Shown: one piece after another, positions 56,047-64,000 of the stretch | How the letters are laid out: the number at the start of each line of letters is the position of its first letter | How positions within the stretch are numbered: position 1 is the stretch's first letter | From: Virgibacillus oceani | GTDB lineage: Bacteria; Bacillota; Bacilli; Bacillales; Amphibacillaceae | Assembly (NCBI RefSeq): GCF_014638995.1 | Contig: NZ_BMFR01000009.1 | Coordinates: 1-64,000, forward strand | Direction of reading: 5' to 3' | Length of the DNA stretch: 64,000 nt | The notes under the pieces: generated by a model | What the model was told of the DNA's origin: nothing | Databases searched by the model: none | The model's input: the letters and a program-made list of their open reading frames with translations, nothing else | Translations under genes and position numbers: made by a program

Positions 56047-57039
56047 TTATTCGCTTGATGATTGAATCACCTCTGCATTTACATAGCCAGACTCAATCAT
56101 AGCCTCTCTCCACATGCTAGTAGTCGGCCATTCCACATTCTCTTCATTTGCTCCATATTTCTTTAACACGTAATTAATAATGGCAATCATATAATGCATT
56201 GGTATTTCTGCAGATCTTTTAATGCCAGCTTCTGACCTTACCATTTGGAAGGATTGCCATATTTCATCCGTTTCATTTTCTAAGCGATATCCTTGTTCAT
56301 ATCCAATCGGAAAGAAGTAGCGTGTATACGACCAACCACTGTTAACTGGGTATTCTGAAATCTGATCATAAGAGGCTAATAAATAGGCTAATTCCTCTTT
56401 TTCCCGCAATCCATAAAACTTGTTCTCTTGAATCATAAATCTACCTACAATTTGCTTATCTGTAGTCAGATAAATATTTCTTTTATGACTAAGTTCTTTT
56501 TGACCTACTAAAATGGTCGTTAGGGTAATTCCGTAACTATCCAATTCGTTAAAAATATCCATTAACCACTCAAATTCTATTGACGATAATCGTTGGGCAT
56601 CATCAACAAATAATACTACTTGGTTTCTAACTGAACCATCACCTTTTTCTAGAAAAAAATTAACAAGTCTTTCTCTTTTTGCATCCGCCTTCCCCTTATC
56701 GAACAGCTCGTGCCCCACATCTTTGAGCAAGAATTCAAAAAAACGACTTTCATTTGGTGTTTTCATCTTTCGAGTTCTCACAACAAAAGTAATCCATTGA
56801 TTTTCATATTTAATATCAAAAACTCTTTTGAGATATTTAATAGCATATGATTTTCCCAACCTAGGTGCACCATATATAATGGCACCAGGATTTCGAAAAC
56901 TAATCCATTTAAGGATTGAGTCAGCAATTTCATTAATTGCAATAGTATCAATAAGATAATCACCTTGTTCTATTGGGTGTCCACCCACAGGTATATTCGG
57001 TCTTACCGTGTGAAGTTTTTTTTCAGAAGAATTTTGCAT
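56047..57039 (-). CDS. tnsC: TnsC-type AAA+ ATPase of transposition
   Basis: 330 residues. Walker A GAPRLGKSYAIKYL (residues about 59-72), Walker B VVLFVDDAQRL, sensor region ITLTTILVGQKEL. TnsC links the target selector with the TnsAB transposase. The N-terminal PVGGHPIEQGDYLIDTIA segment is typical. Confidence 0.93.
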   Translation of the reverse strand: MQNSSEKKLHTVRPNIPVGGHPIEQGDYLIDTIAINEIADSILKWISFRNPGAIIYGAPRLGKSYAIKYLKRVFDIKYENQWITFVVRTRKMKTPNESRFFEFLLKDVGHELFDKGKADAKRERLVNFFLEKGDGSVRNQVVLFVDDAQRLSSIEFEWLMDIFNELDSYGITLTTILVGQKELSHKRNIYLTTDKQIVGRFMIQENKFYGLREKEELAYLLASYDQISEYPVNSGWSYTRYFFPIGYEQGYRLENETDEIWQSFQMVRSEAGIKRSAEIPMHYMIAIINYVLKKYGANEENVEWPTTSMWREAMIESGYVNAEVIQSSSE

Positions 57040-57056
57040 TCGTTTACACTCCTTTG

Positions 57057-59054
57057 TTAAGAATTGAAAAAGAACCTTTCTCTTTTTTTATAGCTACTTT
57101 TATAAATTTTCTTTGCTTTATTAGAACTTTTAGAATGAATGTTATGGATGTTATTACCATTGTTATTGAAGTCAGTATCATCCTGGGAGTAGTTTTTTTC
57201 AACATGTTCCCTGTCTCTATTTAAAACCTTATCTATCGCTGCCAGTTGATTTCGAGCACTTTTATTATTCTTTGCCTTTTCTTTTAAATAGATATGATAC
57301 GCATCAATTGGGTCTTCTTCCAGTGAAATTTTCAGTTGTCCAGTACTAACTAATTTATTAATTACTTTACGAATCTTAATACTATGTTTTCTAACAGACC
57401 ATTTTCCTGCGGCTTTTAATAGCCCTAACTCTGCACCATTGTGTAAATATGCTTTTATATATCGCAGATCTTCAATATTTACAATTAGGGTAAGTTTTGT
57501 TCCAATAAGATCGAATCCTTCTGACAGAGCATCGTTTCTATAATCTACACCCATAAATCTAATGTACGGTCTTCTTCCTTTTTCTAAAGAGCCTCTAATT
57601 ACTCTTGTGTCGTCAATGGTAAGAAATTCATAACCATCCTTGTATTCCTCATCAATTTTTCTATATGGCATCTTTCTGTTTATTCGTTGTTGCATTACCT
57701 CTAGTGGTGAAAGTCCATTTATCCTCTTCTGAGGAGTCCCGTTACGTCTGGCAATTAATACTTCTGCCAATTGTTCAATTTCATCAGGTGTTACTTCATA
57801 TTTAATAGCCTTTACTTCTGGGTTTTGTCTTTTGGGGTCACGTAGGTGGCTTCCTGTTGTTGTGGTCAATTTTTGAAATCCGTTTTCCTCAAGCAAATGA
57901 TATAATTTTTCCACAAGTGGTCTCTTTGTAGGAGTGCCCACAGGACCAGTATTCACTTGGCAACCTACAATTCTTTTTAGTTTACTTTTAACGTTTTTAG
58001 CAATATTCGCCATCGCGTTGTCAAATAGAAGTTCATCCCAAACTGCATATGCTGTCTCAGGTATGACATCTGAAGGGAAACCTCCATAATCAGGAATATT
58101 AATTCCAGGTATTGTTATTTGAATGGGGGATCTCGGAAGTACAGCTGTTTTAACGCAAGTAAGGACATCGGCTGCAGAATACTCTTTATTTAAGACAATA
58201 GTATACCCTAACGTACAATTCGTCCCACAATCAACTATAGTTAATAGCCAAATTCGTTCCATTACATCTACAATTTCATCCCCTTCAGGGGTAGTATATT
58301 TAATAGCAATAGTTGTATCAATCTTATGTCCATCGAACTCTACGCGATGAAAAGGTCGTATAATATTGTTGGTTTGAGTACCAGTTCCAGTATTTTTTAA
58401 CAGCACCTCAGAATCCTTTCCATATTCTTTGACGGTTTTATTGGGATTGTCTAGCTTTAGATTTTTAATATATCTATAGAATGATCTTTTTGCAAAATCG
58501 TCCGTATTAAAAGGGTAATCCCCCTTTTGATAATCAATTAACGGATGCTTTTTGCATATATTGATAAATTTTCTATGCAGGTCTTTCCCCATGGAAATGT
58601 TGGTAGAAGGTTCATTTTTCTTCTTTTTGAAAACAAGTTCCTTTATTTCCTCTTTGATGTCAGGAAATTTATCAAGGAGCTTCTGAAATGCACCTGTGAG
58701 TTTTATATCTTCATTATTCTGACCAAAGCCATCAATGTTCACTTCTCTGGTGTACGGTTTAATTCTAAAATTAGGGATTAAAGCTTTATACCCAAAAACT
58801 TGTCCATTACTGTCAAGCACTACACAACGTTTCAGTAACCGATACAAATCGGTATGATTCACTTTAGTAATAGAACATATTTCCTTAATAGTTTTTTCAC
58901 CGTCCATATACATATCTACTGCTTTTTTTCTTTTTAAAAATATCTCTTTCTTATCGCCTTCTAGATTATTTTCGTAAACTGTGGCCCAATTTGATCTGTC
59001 AATTAACTCTTTTGGAAAATCAGGTTCGTTGAATAAATTTTTGTATTTACTCAT
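57057..59054 (-). CDS. tnsB: TnsB-type DDE transposase
   Basis: 665 residues. N-terminal HTH (KTIKEICSITKVNHTDLYRL), rve/Mu-type catalytic core with Asp241 (HRVEFDGHKID), Asp345 (ELLFDNAMAN) and Glu382 (KRPLVEKLYHLLE), a Mu-C beta-barrel, and a basic tail. It cuts and joins the 3' ends of the transposon. Overlaps tnsA by 8 bases. Confidence 0.95.
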   Translation of the reverse strand: MSKYKNLFNEPDFPKELIDRSNWATVYENNLEGDKKEIFLKRKKAVDMYMDGEKTIKEICSITKVNHTDLYRLLKRCVVLDSNGQVFGYKALIPNFRIKPYTREVNIDGFGQNNEDIKLTGAFQKLLDKFPDIKEEIKELVFKKKKNEPSTNISMGKDLHRKFINICKKHPLIDYQKGDYPFNTDDFAKRSFYRYIKNLKLDNPNKTVKEYGKDSEVLLKNTGTGTQTNNIIRPFHRVEFDGHKIDTTIAIKYTTPEGDEIVDVMERIWLLTIVDCGTNCTLGYTIVLNKEYSAADVLTCVKTAVLPRSPIQITIPGINIPDYGGFPSDVIPETAYAVWDELLFDNAMANIAKNVKSKLKRIVGCQVNTGPVGTPTKRPLVEKLYHLLEENGFQKLTTTTGSHLRDPKRQNPEVKAIKYEVTPDEIEQLAEVLIARRNGTPQKRINGLSPLEVMQQRINRKMPYRKIDEEYKDGYEFLTIDDTRVIRGSLEKGRRPYIRFMGVDYRNDALSEGFDLIGTKLTLIVNIEDLRYIKAYLHNGAELGLLKAAGKWSVRKHSIKIRKVINKLVSTGQLKISLEEDPIDAYHIYLKEKAKNNKSARNQLAAIDKVLNRDREHVEKNYSQDDTDFNNNGNNIHNIHSKSSNKAKKIYKSSYKKRERFFFNS

Positions 59055-59694
59055 TCTTTTTCCACACCTTTGATAAATGATTGAAATATTCCTCTTCCAG
59101 ATCGATATTTATCTCGCCCTGGTAATACAGATAAATGATATTTAAATAAAAAGAATACGTGTCTACTTGTGTGATTTTTTTCATTAAATCTCGAAATGTT
59201 ACTGGATTTTGTTTAATATTTTTCAATAGGGAGAAAATCAAGATTTCATTTACTTTATCAAAATTCTTAGTATAAGGAAGCATTACCTTGAGATTATCTA
59301 ACAGTGGTTGTTTTCTGATTTCATCTTCATTTAGAATACGATAATTGTAATTGTTGTTCTTACACCACTCTTGATGGAGTTGAATACGTCTCTTAGTGCT
59401 ATTAGAGGTTTCAATATTTTTCTTATAGGCAACCTCTAAAAATTCCTCTTTTCCATCTTTCCATTTAATCCACATATCAAAAGTAGTTTCGTGAATCTTA
59501 TTGTCTAAAATACCTTTGATTTTCTTTGGTTTTTCACAAAATTCTACTATATTAGCATTCGTTTCAATATGGATCCAATGATCATATTCCAATTCACTAT
59601 AAAAATGCACGTCTCTATCTATCTTGGAGCTATAGCAGTCCCAAAAATTTGATCCATAGTGTTTTTTAGATGGGTCAACAACCGGGTTATACAT
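59047..59694 (-). CDS. tnsA: TnsA-type endonuclease
   Basis: 215 residues. N-terminal endonuclease domain with acidic ligands in FYSELEYDHW (Glu34/36), Asp73 (TFDMWIKWKDG) and the EFLEVAYKK segment, then a C-terminal TnsC/TnsB-binding part. It nicks the 5' transposon ends so the element moves by cut-and-paste. Closest gene to the presumed right end. Confidence 0.93.
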   Translation of the reverse strand: MYNPVVDPSKKHYGSNFWDCYSSKIDRDVHFYSELEYDHWIHIETNANIVEFCEKPKKIKGILDNKIHETTFDMWIKWKDGKEEFLEVAYKKNIETSNSTKRRIQLHQEWCKNNNYNYRILNEDEIRKQPLLDNLKVMLPYTKNFDKVNEILIFSLLKNIKQNPVTFRDLMKKITQVDTYSFYLNIIYLYYQGEINIDLEEEYFNHLSKVWKKNE

Positions 59695-60047
59695 TACGCC
59701 CCTCCTCGTATAATATGTTTAAGAGCTCATCTTAGAGGAATTTCCAGTTGGATCCGGATCCCCCTTGAAGGCCCTCTCCGCATTTCGCGAAATGTGTTTA
59801 GTTTATAAGTTAATGGGAAAGTCATTGCTTCCTCATTCACATCTATTTTTGTTTTTGCTTCGCCCGTGAATGGGGGAGCGTGACAACCATGTTGTAAAGA
59901 TTAATGTTTGACTAGAACGCAGATGAGGTTACTCATACTGCTTATTAAAGATACCCAAAATTAAATAGGTGAAATGGCGGAGGATGGGGGATTCCCTCAT
60001 TTCAATACTCCGTCATTTTTTAATAGATTTCCGTTTTTCAATAGACT
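59695..60047. mobile_element. Presumed right end of the Tn7-like element
   Basis: In Tn7 the tnsA start lies next to the right end. This 350-base noncoding stretch should hold the TnsB sites. I could not define them or a terminal TGT...ACA pair. The two direct repeats TTTTTAATAGATTTCCG and TTTTTCAATAGACTTTC at about 60014-60050 are the only repeats seen. Confidence 0.35.
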
Positions 60048-60314
60048 TTCAGACCTGCCCATAGGACAATGATTGGGACAGAACTTTTTTAGGAGATTGC
60101 TTCCCCTCCTTGCGGCCATATTGGACTGCTTATCAAGCCTGCTACCCGTCGTTCATCACGAAAGGTCTAACCACTGGATGCGCCGTTCAGATTTAGGAAT
60201 GTAGCGATAAATGGTCTATCTCTGAATCGAGTGCTAATAACGAGGCAGACATCGATGATTCCGATGGGCACCCAGGTCTGAAAAAGTTTTGATTATTAGA
60301 TACCACCATAGGAG
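60048..60314 (+). ncRNA. Noncoding leader of an intact IS110 element (candidate bridge RNA)
   Basis: Closed by an inverted pair: TCAGACCTG and CCCAT (60047-60060), and ATGGG and CAGGTCTGA (60260-60278). Similar in blocks to the 4.05-4.24 kb leader. IS110 bridge RNAs are transcribed from this position. Internal loops not resolved. Confidence 0.5.
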
Positions 60315-60323
60315 GTGATGGCT

Positions 60324-61562
60324 ATGTCTCAATTGCTTGTCGGTTTAGACGTTAGTATGAAGTCTCATCATGTCCATTTCATGAAAGAAGATGGTACTTC
60401 TCTTACTGATTTTTCCGTTTCCAATGACGAACTTGGGGCCGATACCCTAATTCAAAAGATGAAAGAAACGGCGGAAAGAAATCAAATACGTCAACTAAAG
60501 ATAGGTTTAGAAGCTACGAGTAACTACGGTTGGCATGTCGCACATTATTTAAAAGAACAACTTTCTTCAGAGAAAGAAGACATATCAACATCCATTTATG
60601 TGCTCAATGCACGTAAAGTCGCTCGCTTCAAAAAAGGCTACGATACCTTGCCTAAAAATGACCGAATAGATGCCTGGGTGATCGCTGACCACCTGCGATT
60701 TGGACGACTGCCTAATGAAATGAAAGATGCCATTCACTATGAAGCGTTGCAGCGTCTTACCAGAACTCGGTTCCATTTAGCGAAAGAAATTGCACGTAAT
60801 AAAACATATTTATTAAATCAATTATTCATTAAGTTTAGTGGAATGCGTCAAGACAATCCTTTTTCGAATACCTTTGGGGCAACCAGTCTCGCGGTGATTC
60901 AAGAGTTAGAACCCGAAACGATTACCAATATGTCCTTACAGAACTTGGTTGATTTTATCCAGGAAAAAGGGAAAAATCGATTTCAAAATCCAGAAGAAGT
61001 GGCCAGTTACTTACAAAAAGTCGCCCGTTCTTCTTACCGTTTAAACAAAACATTACAAGACCCTGTCAATCTGTCGATGTCGGTTATCATAAGCACCATC
61101 CAACACATGGAGAGTCAGATCAAACGCTTAGATAAAGAGATAGCCAAACTCATGAAAGGGATCCCACAGACGCTAACTTCCGTTAAAGGAATAGGGGATG
61201 TTTATGCGGCTGGCTCAATTGCCGAGATAGGCGATATCAAGCGTTTCAAAGATCATCATGCCTTAGCGAAATATGCAGGGCTCGTATGGAATCAATATCA
61301 ATCTGGCGAATATGAAGCAGATGAAACCAGTCGCATGAAAACAGGTAACAAATATTTACGCTATTATTTAGTCCAGGCTGCTGATTCCATTCGTAGAAGC
61401 GACAGTGACTATAAAGCGTTTTACCAAAAGAAATACCAAGAAGTAACCAAGCATCAACATAAGAGAGCCCTTGTCTTAACCGCAAGAAAATTAGTACGAT
61501 TGGTTTTTTCGCTACTAAAAACCAATCAATTATATATTTCACCTGAAAGGAGAGAGTTTTAA
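60324..61562 (+). CDS. IS110-family transposase (intact)
   Basis: 412 residues from ATG 60324 (AGGAGG 9 bases upstream). DEDD residues in GLDVSMKSHHV, GLEATSNYGWHV, PKNDRIDAWVIADHL; Transposase_20 with SVKGIGDVYAAGSIAEIGDI and AKYAGLVWNQYQSGEYEADE. Nearly the same family as the fragment at 4.28-5.01 kb. Inserted just outside the tns operon. Confidence 0.93.
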   Translation: MSQLLVGLDVSMKSHHVHFMKEDGTSLTDFSVSNDELGADTLIQKMKETAERNQIRQLKIGLEATSNYGWHVAHYLKEQLSSEKEDISTSIYVLNARKVARFKKGYDTLPKNDRIDAWVIADHLRFGRLPNEMKDAIHYEALQRLTRTRFHLAKEIARNKTYLLNQLFIKFSGMRQDNPFSNTFGATSLAVIQELEPETITNMSLQNLVDFIQEKGKNRFQNPEEVASYLQKVARSSYRLNKTLQDPVNLSMSVIISTIQHMESQIKRLDKEIAKLMKGIPQTLTSVKGIGDVYAAGSIAEIGDIKRFKDHHALAKYAGLVWNQYQSGEYEADETSRMKTGNKYLRYYLVQAADSIRRSDSDYKAFYQKKYQEVTKHQHKRALVLTARKLVRLVFSLLKTNQLYISPERREF

Positions 61563-61975
61563 AGCAATACTCACCTTTCATCTGTTGTGATTCCCTCATC
61601 CATTTTTTGTAAAATGTTGTGAGGTTTCTTTGGTGTACCCTTATTTAGGCTTAAGAGGATACACGGTTAAAATAATTTCCAATTCTTTATGATTTTACTC
61701 TTGACTATTTACCACTGTGCTTTTTCAATAATTATTATCATTTATTTTTAAGAATATACAGAAACTAATGAAAGCGCAAACATTTTGTGGAATTATAGGA
61801 TTTTATAGCGGTTTTTGTTTAAGAAATAATGATTACGATAAGTAAACAGGCGCTATTTAAACATAGCACCTTAGTTGTGAAGATTATTAAATATTTTTCA
61901 AATAATTTTTGAAACCAGTCCGTTTTATCTGGTAAACCCCACTTAATTTTTGATATCCCTGTAGATACTTGATTT
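61563..61975. other. Intergenic region, nothing recognised
   Basis: About 410 bases between IS110 and the SAVED fragment, AT-rich, no gene. Confidence 0.4.
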
Positions 61976-62539
61976 TCAATAACCTCGTATCGTACATGTT
62001 GGAACGTATTGTCCCGTATTCACCCATTCATAACATTGTAATATCGGAAGTCCATTCCACCTATGACCTAAAAGCAGCGCTAAATATCCAGGACCTGCAT
62101 AAAACAAATGAACCTTAGTTACTTTTGTTTTAACAAGGACTGATTTTAATTCTTTTTTCAATTTATTTACTACTAGGTTTGCTTGAGCTGCTGAAGTGAT
62201 AGGTGCGTCTGAATATAGATGTAGTTTAGGAAAATTATTAAGATCTTGTTTGTGTAAATGCATCGAAACCTCATCAGCGATACTATCTCTAGTAAGCCCA
62301 ATAGTTAAAATTAGTTCATCACCGCCAGGAAATTCATTTAGTTCTTTATTAATTTGATAATCAGGAGTATTCACATTACTGTAATCGTTTGTTGCCCAAA
62401 TTTCTCCATCTCTTTGTTCTGCATCAATAACAAATCCTGAAACAGCAGAAAATACAAAACCAATTGCTAAAGATGAAGAAATTCTACGATGTCCACTTAA
62501 ATGAATATTTCTTGATGATCGATTGGCTCTTATCCATTC
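61976..62539 (-). pseudogene. SAVED-domain protein, 5' truncated (defence effector remnant)
   Basis: About 187 residues: HLSGHRRISSSLAIGFVFSA, GFVIDAEQRDGEIWATNDYS, LILTIGLTRDSIADEVSMHL and, at the end, KVHLFYAGPGYLALLLGHRW with LQCYEWVNTGQYVPTCTI. These match the SAVED nucleotide-sensing domain of CBASS effectors. The effector half and start codon are gone: the frame runs directly into nitric oxide reductase codons. Confidence 0.75.
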
Positions 62540-63758
62540 TAGATACCCGTTGACACCTAACCATTGACCGATCATGGAACCACCAACAACTACAACCAGT
62601 GCCCAAAATAGGATATCTACCAATAATCCTTGGCGTTTTGGCTCGATACCGCCAACGTCCGGAGCTAAATAAATTCCCAAACCTAGCCATGCGATTGCAA
62701 TCCAAAAATAGCTAACTGTAAGTGATACCCTTTTGAAACTCCAAATGGTAATAGATCATAAATCCAATCTATTCCAAAAAATGTATCCGAATCTGTGTAA
62801 TAGTGAGCAAGTAATGCGCCAAACATTACTTGTATGAAAAACATAATTACAACCAGCAAGAAAAACTTAGCGGATTTAGCTTGTGAAACAGTTTATTACC
62901 TTTCGTAAATGCAGGTTGCATCCCAAAATGATAACTATAGAAGAAATACAAAATAACTGCGATTAAGATTGCAAGTACTGTTACACTTATCGCACTCCAT
63001 AGTATTGCTGAATAAGACATTGTATTTCCAGCATCTTCATAATATGGCCAGTTGTTCGTATAGGATATTTCATCCCCAACTCGTTCTGTACTCGATAACC
63101 ATGCCGTCCACCAAAAGAAATGTGAGATTTGTTCCAGTTGATCTCCTGCAGCAACATAGGTGCGGTCAGTTTTTGGAAGATGCGATTCCTGAATGAGTCC
63201 TGCTTCCAATCCCCATCCATCCCCATTTGTAAAAATATCACGATAATATGATTCAACTCTTTCAATACCGAATACTTGTGCCTCCGTAACATAGAGGGTG
63301 TTCTCATCTTCTTTAAACCTATTTTCCCGCATTTCATTAATAACTTGATCTCTTATAATTGACTTTTCCGACTCATCTAAATCTATATATTTTGTTCCAT
63401 AATCTAATTCAGCAAAATAATCCTGCATTCCTTCTGTATATACTTTCAATGCCTCGACGGTATAATCAGGTCCCATATAGGAACCATTTACAAGCACGTT
63501 TCCATAATCCATTAGCCCGTATTTTAGAAAGACTGCCTGCCCCCCTTTAATGGTATCTTCTGTCATGATAACTTCACCATCTGGAGTAATTACTTCCATT
63601 GGGGTTGGTGCTTGGCCTCTAAAGATCCCATACCCACCAACAATAAGTGCTGTAAAACTAAGTAATAATGTAACAATCGCTATCGTTTTTAACAACCCAT
63701 TCGTAGTTGTTGGCTTATTGTCTTGGGAATTAAGTGAACTATTACTTTCTCTTAGCAT
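62537..63758 (-). pseudogene. norB: Quinol-type nitric oxide reductase, frameshifted and truncated
   Basis: From ATG 63758 the N-terminal TM and periplasmic part is intact (LLSFTALIVGGYGIFRGQAP ... QISHFFWWTAWLSSTERVGD). Near 62875 and 62710 frameshifts occur: VMFGALLAHYYTDSDTFFGI and KGYHLQLAIF continue in a second frame, and GIYLAPDVGGIEPKRQGLLV DILFW in a third. It ends at LGVNGYLE where the SAVED codons begin. The catalytic heme/FeB histidine helices after this are lost. The enzyme would reduce NO to N2O. Confidence 0.85.
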
Positions 63759-64000
63759 TCTAATCACCCTTTCTAATTTGTATTCTAAGTAGAAATGAAC
63801 CTGCAGATAAGTAATAACAAGGAGGCTTTGCAATACCCAACCCTCTACCATAACTATCCAATAATGAGTTATATAATTCTGTGATCCTTGTCACGTTTTT
63901 CTAATGAATACGCTTACGTTGTTTTCAATGTCATCTAATGTTCACAAAAAGAAATAGCTTCTTAAAGTCAGAAAATAAACATTCAGCAAAAAAGATTCAA

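Noticed and set aside
53009..59694. A CRISPR-associated transposon
   Set aside because: No cas genes and no CRISPR repeats in the window; the TniQ proteins are of long TnsD type.
62987..63337. A 116-residue minus-strand ORF
   Set aside because: Shifted-frame shadow inside norB.

Overview
The window is low-GC DNA from an endospore-forming member of the Bacillaceae. The signs are a gerA-type germination operon, remains of a spoVA-type operon, strong AGGAGG ribosome sites and Bacillus-like gene families. Many weak matches are to halotolerant Bacillaceae; the genus cannot be fixed from the sequence alone. It is a heavily worn accessory region. Intact operons alternate with fragments of genes, insertion sequences and group II introns.

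Region by region: 1-2.5 kb holds group II intron reverse transcriptase pieces. 2.5-12.8 kb is a complete selenium locus: selA, a SelW-like selenoprotein and selB on the minus strand; selC (tRNA-Sec), a SenB-like glycosyltransferase, a selenocysteine-containing selD and a Phn-type ABC transporter on the plus strand. An IS110 remnant lies between selA and the rest. 12.9-14.8 kb holds a broken deacetylase, a thioredoxin-like selenoprotein and fragments of a TlpA-like gene, an IS1182 transposase and wrbA. 14.87-24.32 kb is a nested mobile unit. An ISL3 insertion, still marked by matching terminal repeats and an 8-bp target duplication, has been opened by a 4.9-kb cassette (two-component system, DJ-1/PfpI, DUF2269, DUF2306) and by a 3-kb segment (IS110 and an alpha/beta hydrolase). 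25-28.3 kb is a decayed copy of an operon matching spoVA2mob, which is linked to spore heat resistance in Bacillus.

28.8-33.6 kb and 38-49.7 kb are rich in thiol and peroxide defence genes: MsrA, MsrAB, RclC, AhpD-like, peroxiredoxins (mostly broken), a TlpA-like selenoprotein and two related TetR regulators. A shared palindromic operator recurs near them. 33.8-37.6 kb is gerB-gerC-gerA. 41.3-44.4 kb is a Fur-controlled hydroxamate-type siderophore importer. 53.0-59.7 kb is a Tn7-like transposition operon (tnsA, tnsB, tnsC and two tniQ/tnsD). 60.0-61.6 kb is an intact IS110 element with its noncoding leader. The window ends in a quinol nitric oxide reductase gene broken by frameshifts and joined to a SAVED domain.

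The main discovery is four genes in which an in-frame TGA fits selenocysteine: selD, SelW-like, thioredoxin-like and TlpA-like. Each has a short hairpin with a GUU or GGU loop, 21-33 nt after the TGA, like a bacterial SECIS element. Together with selA, selB, selC and selD this makes a self-consistent selenocysteine system. Ordinary gene calling would cut or discard three of these genes. The neighbouring SenB-like enzyme suggests that selenophosphate also feeds a selenosugar.
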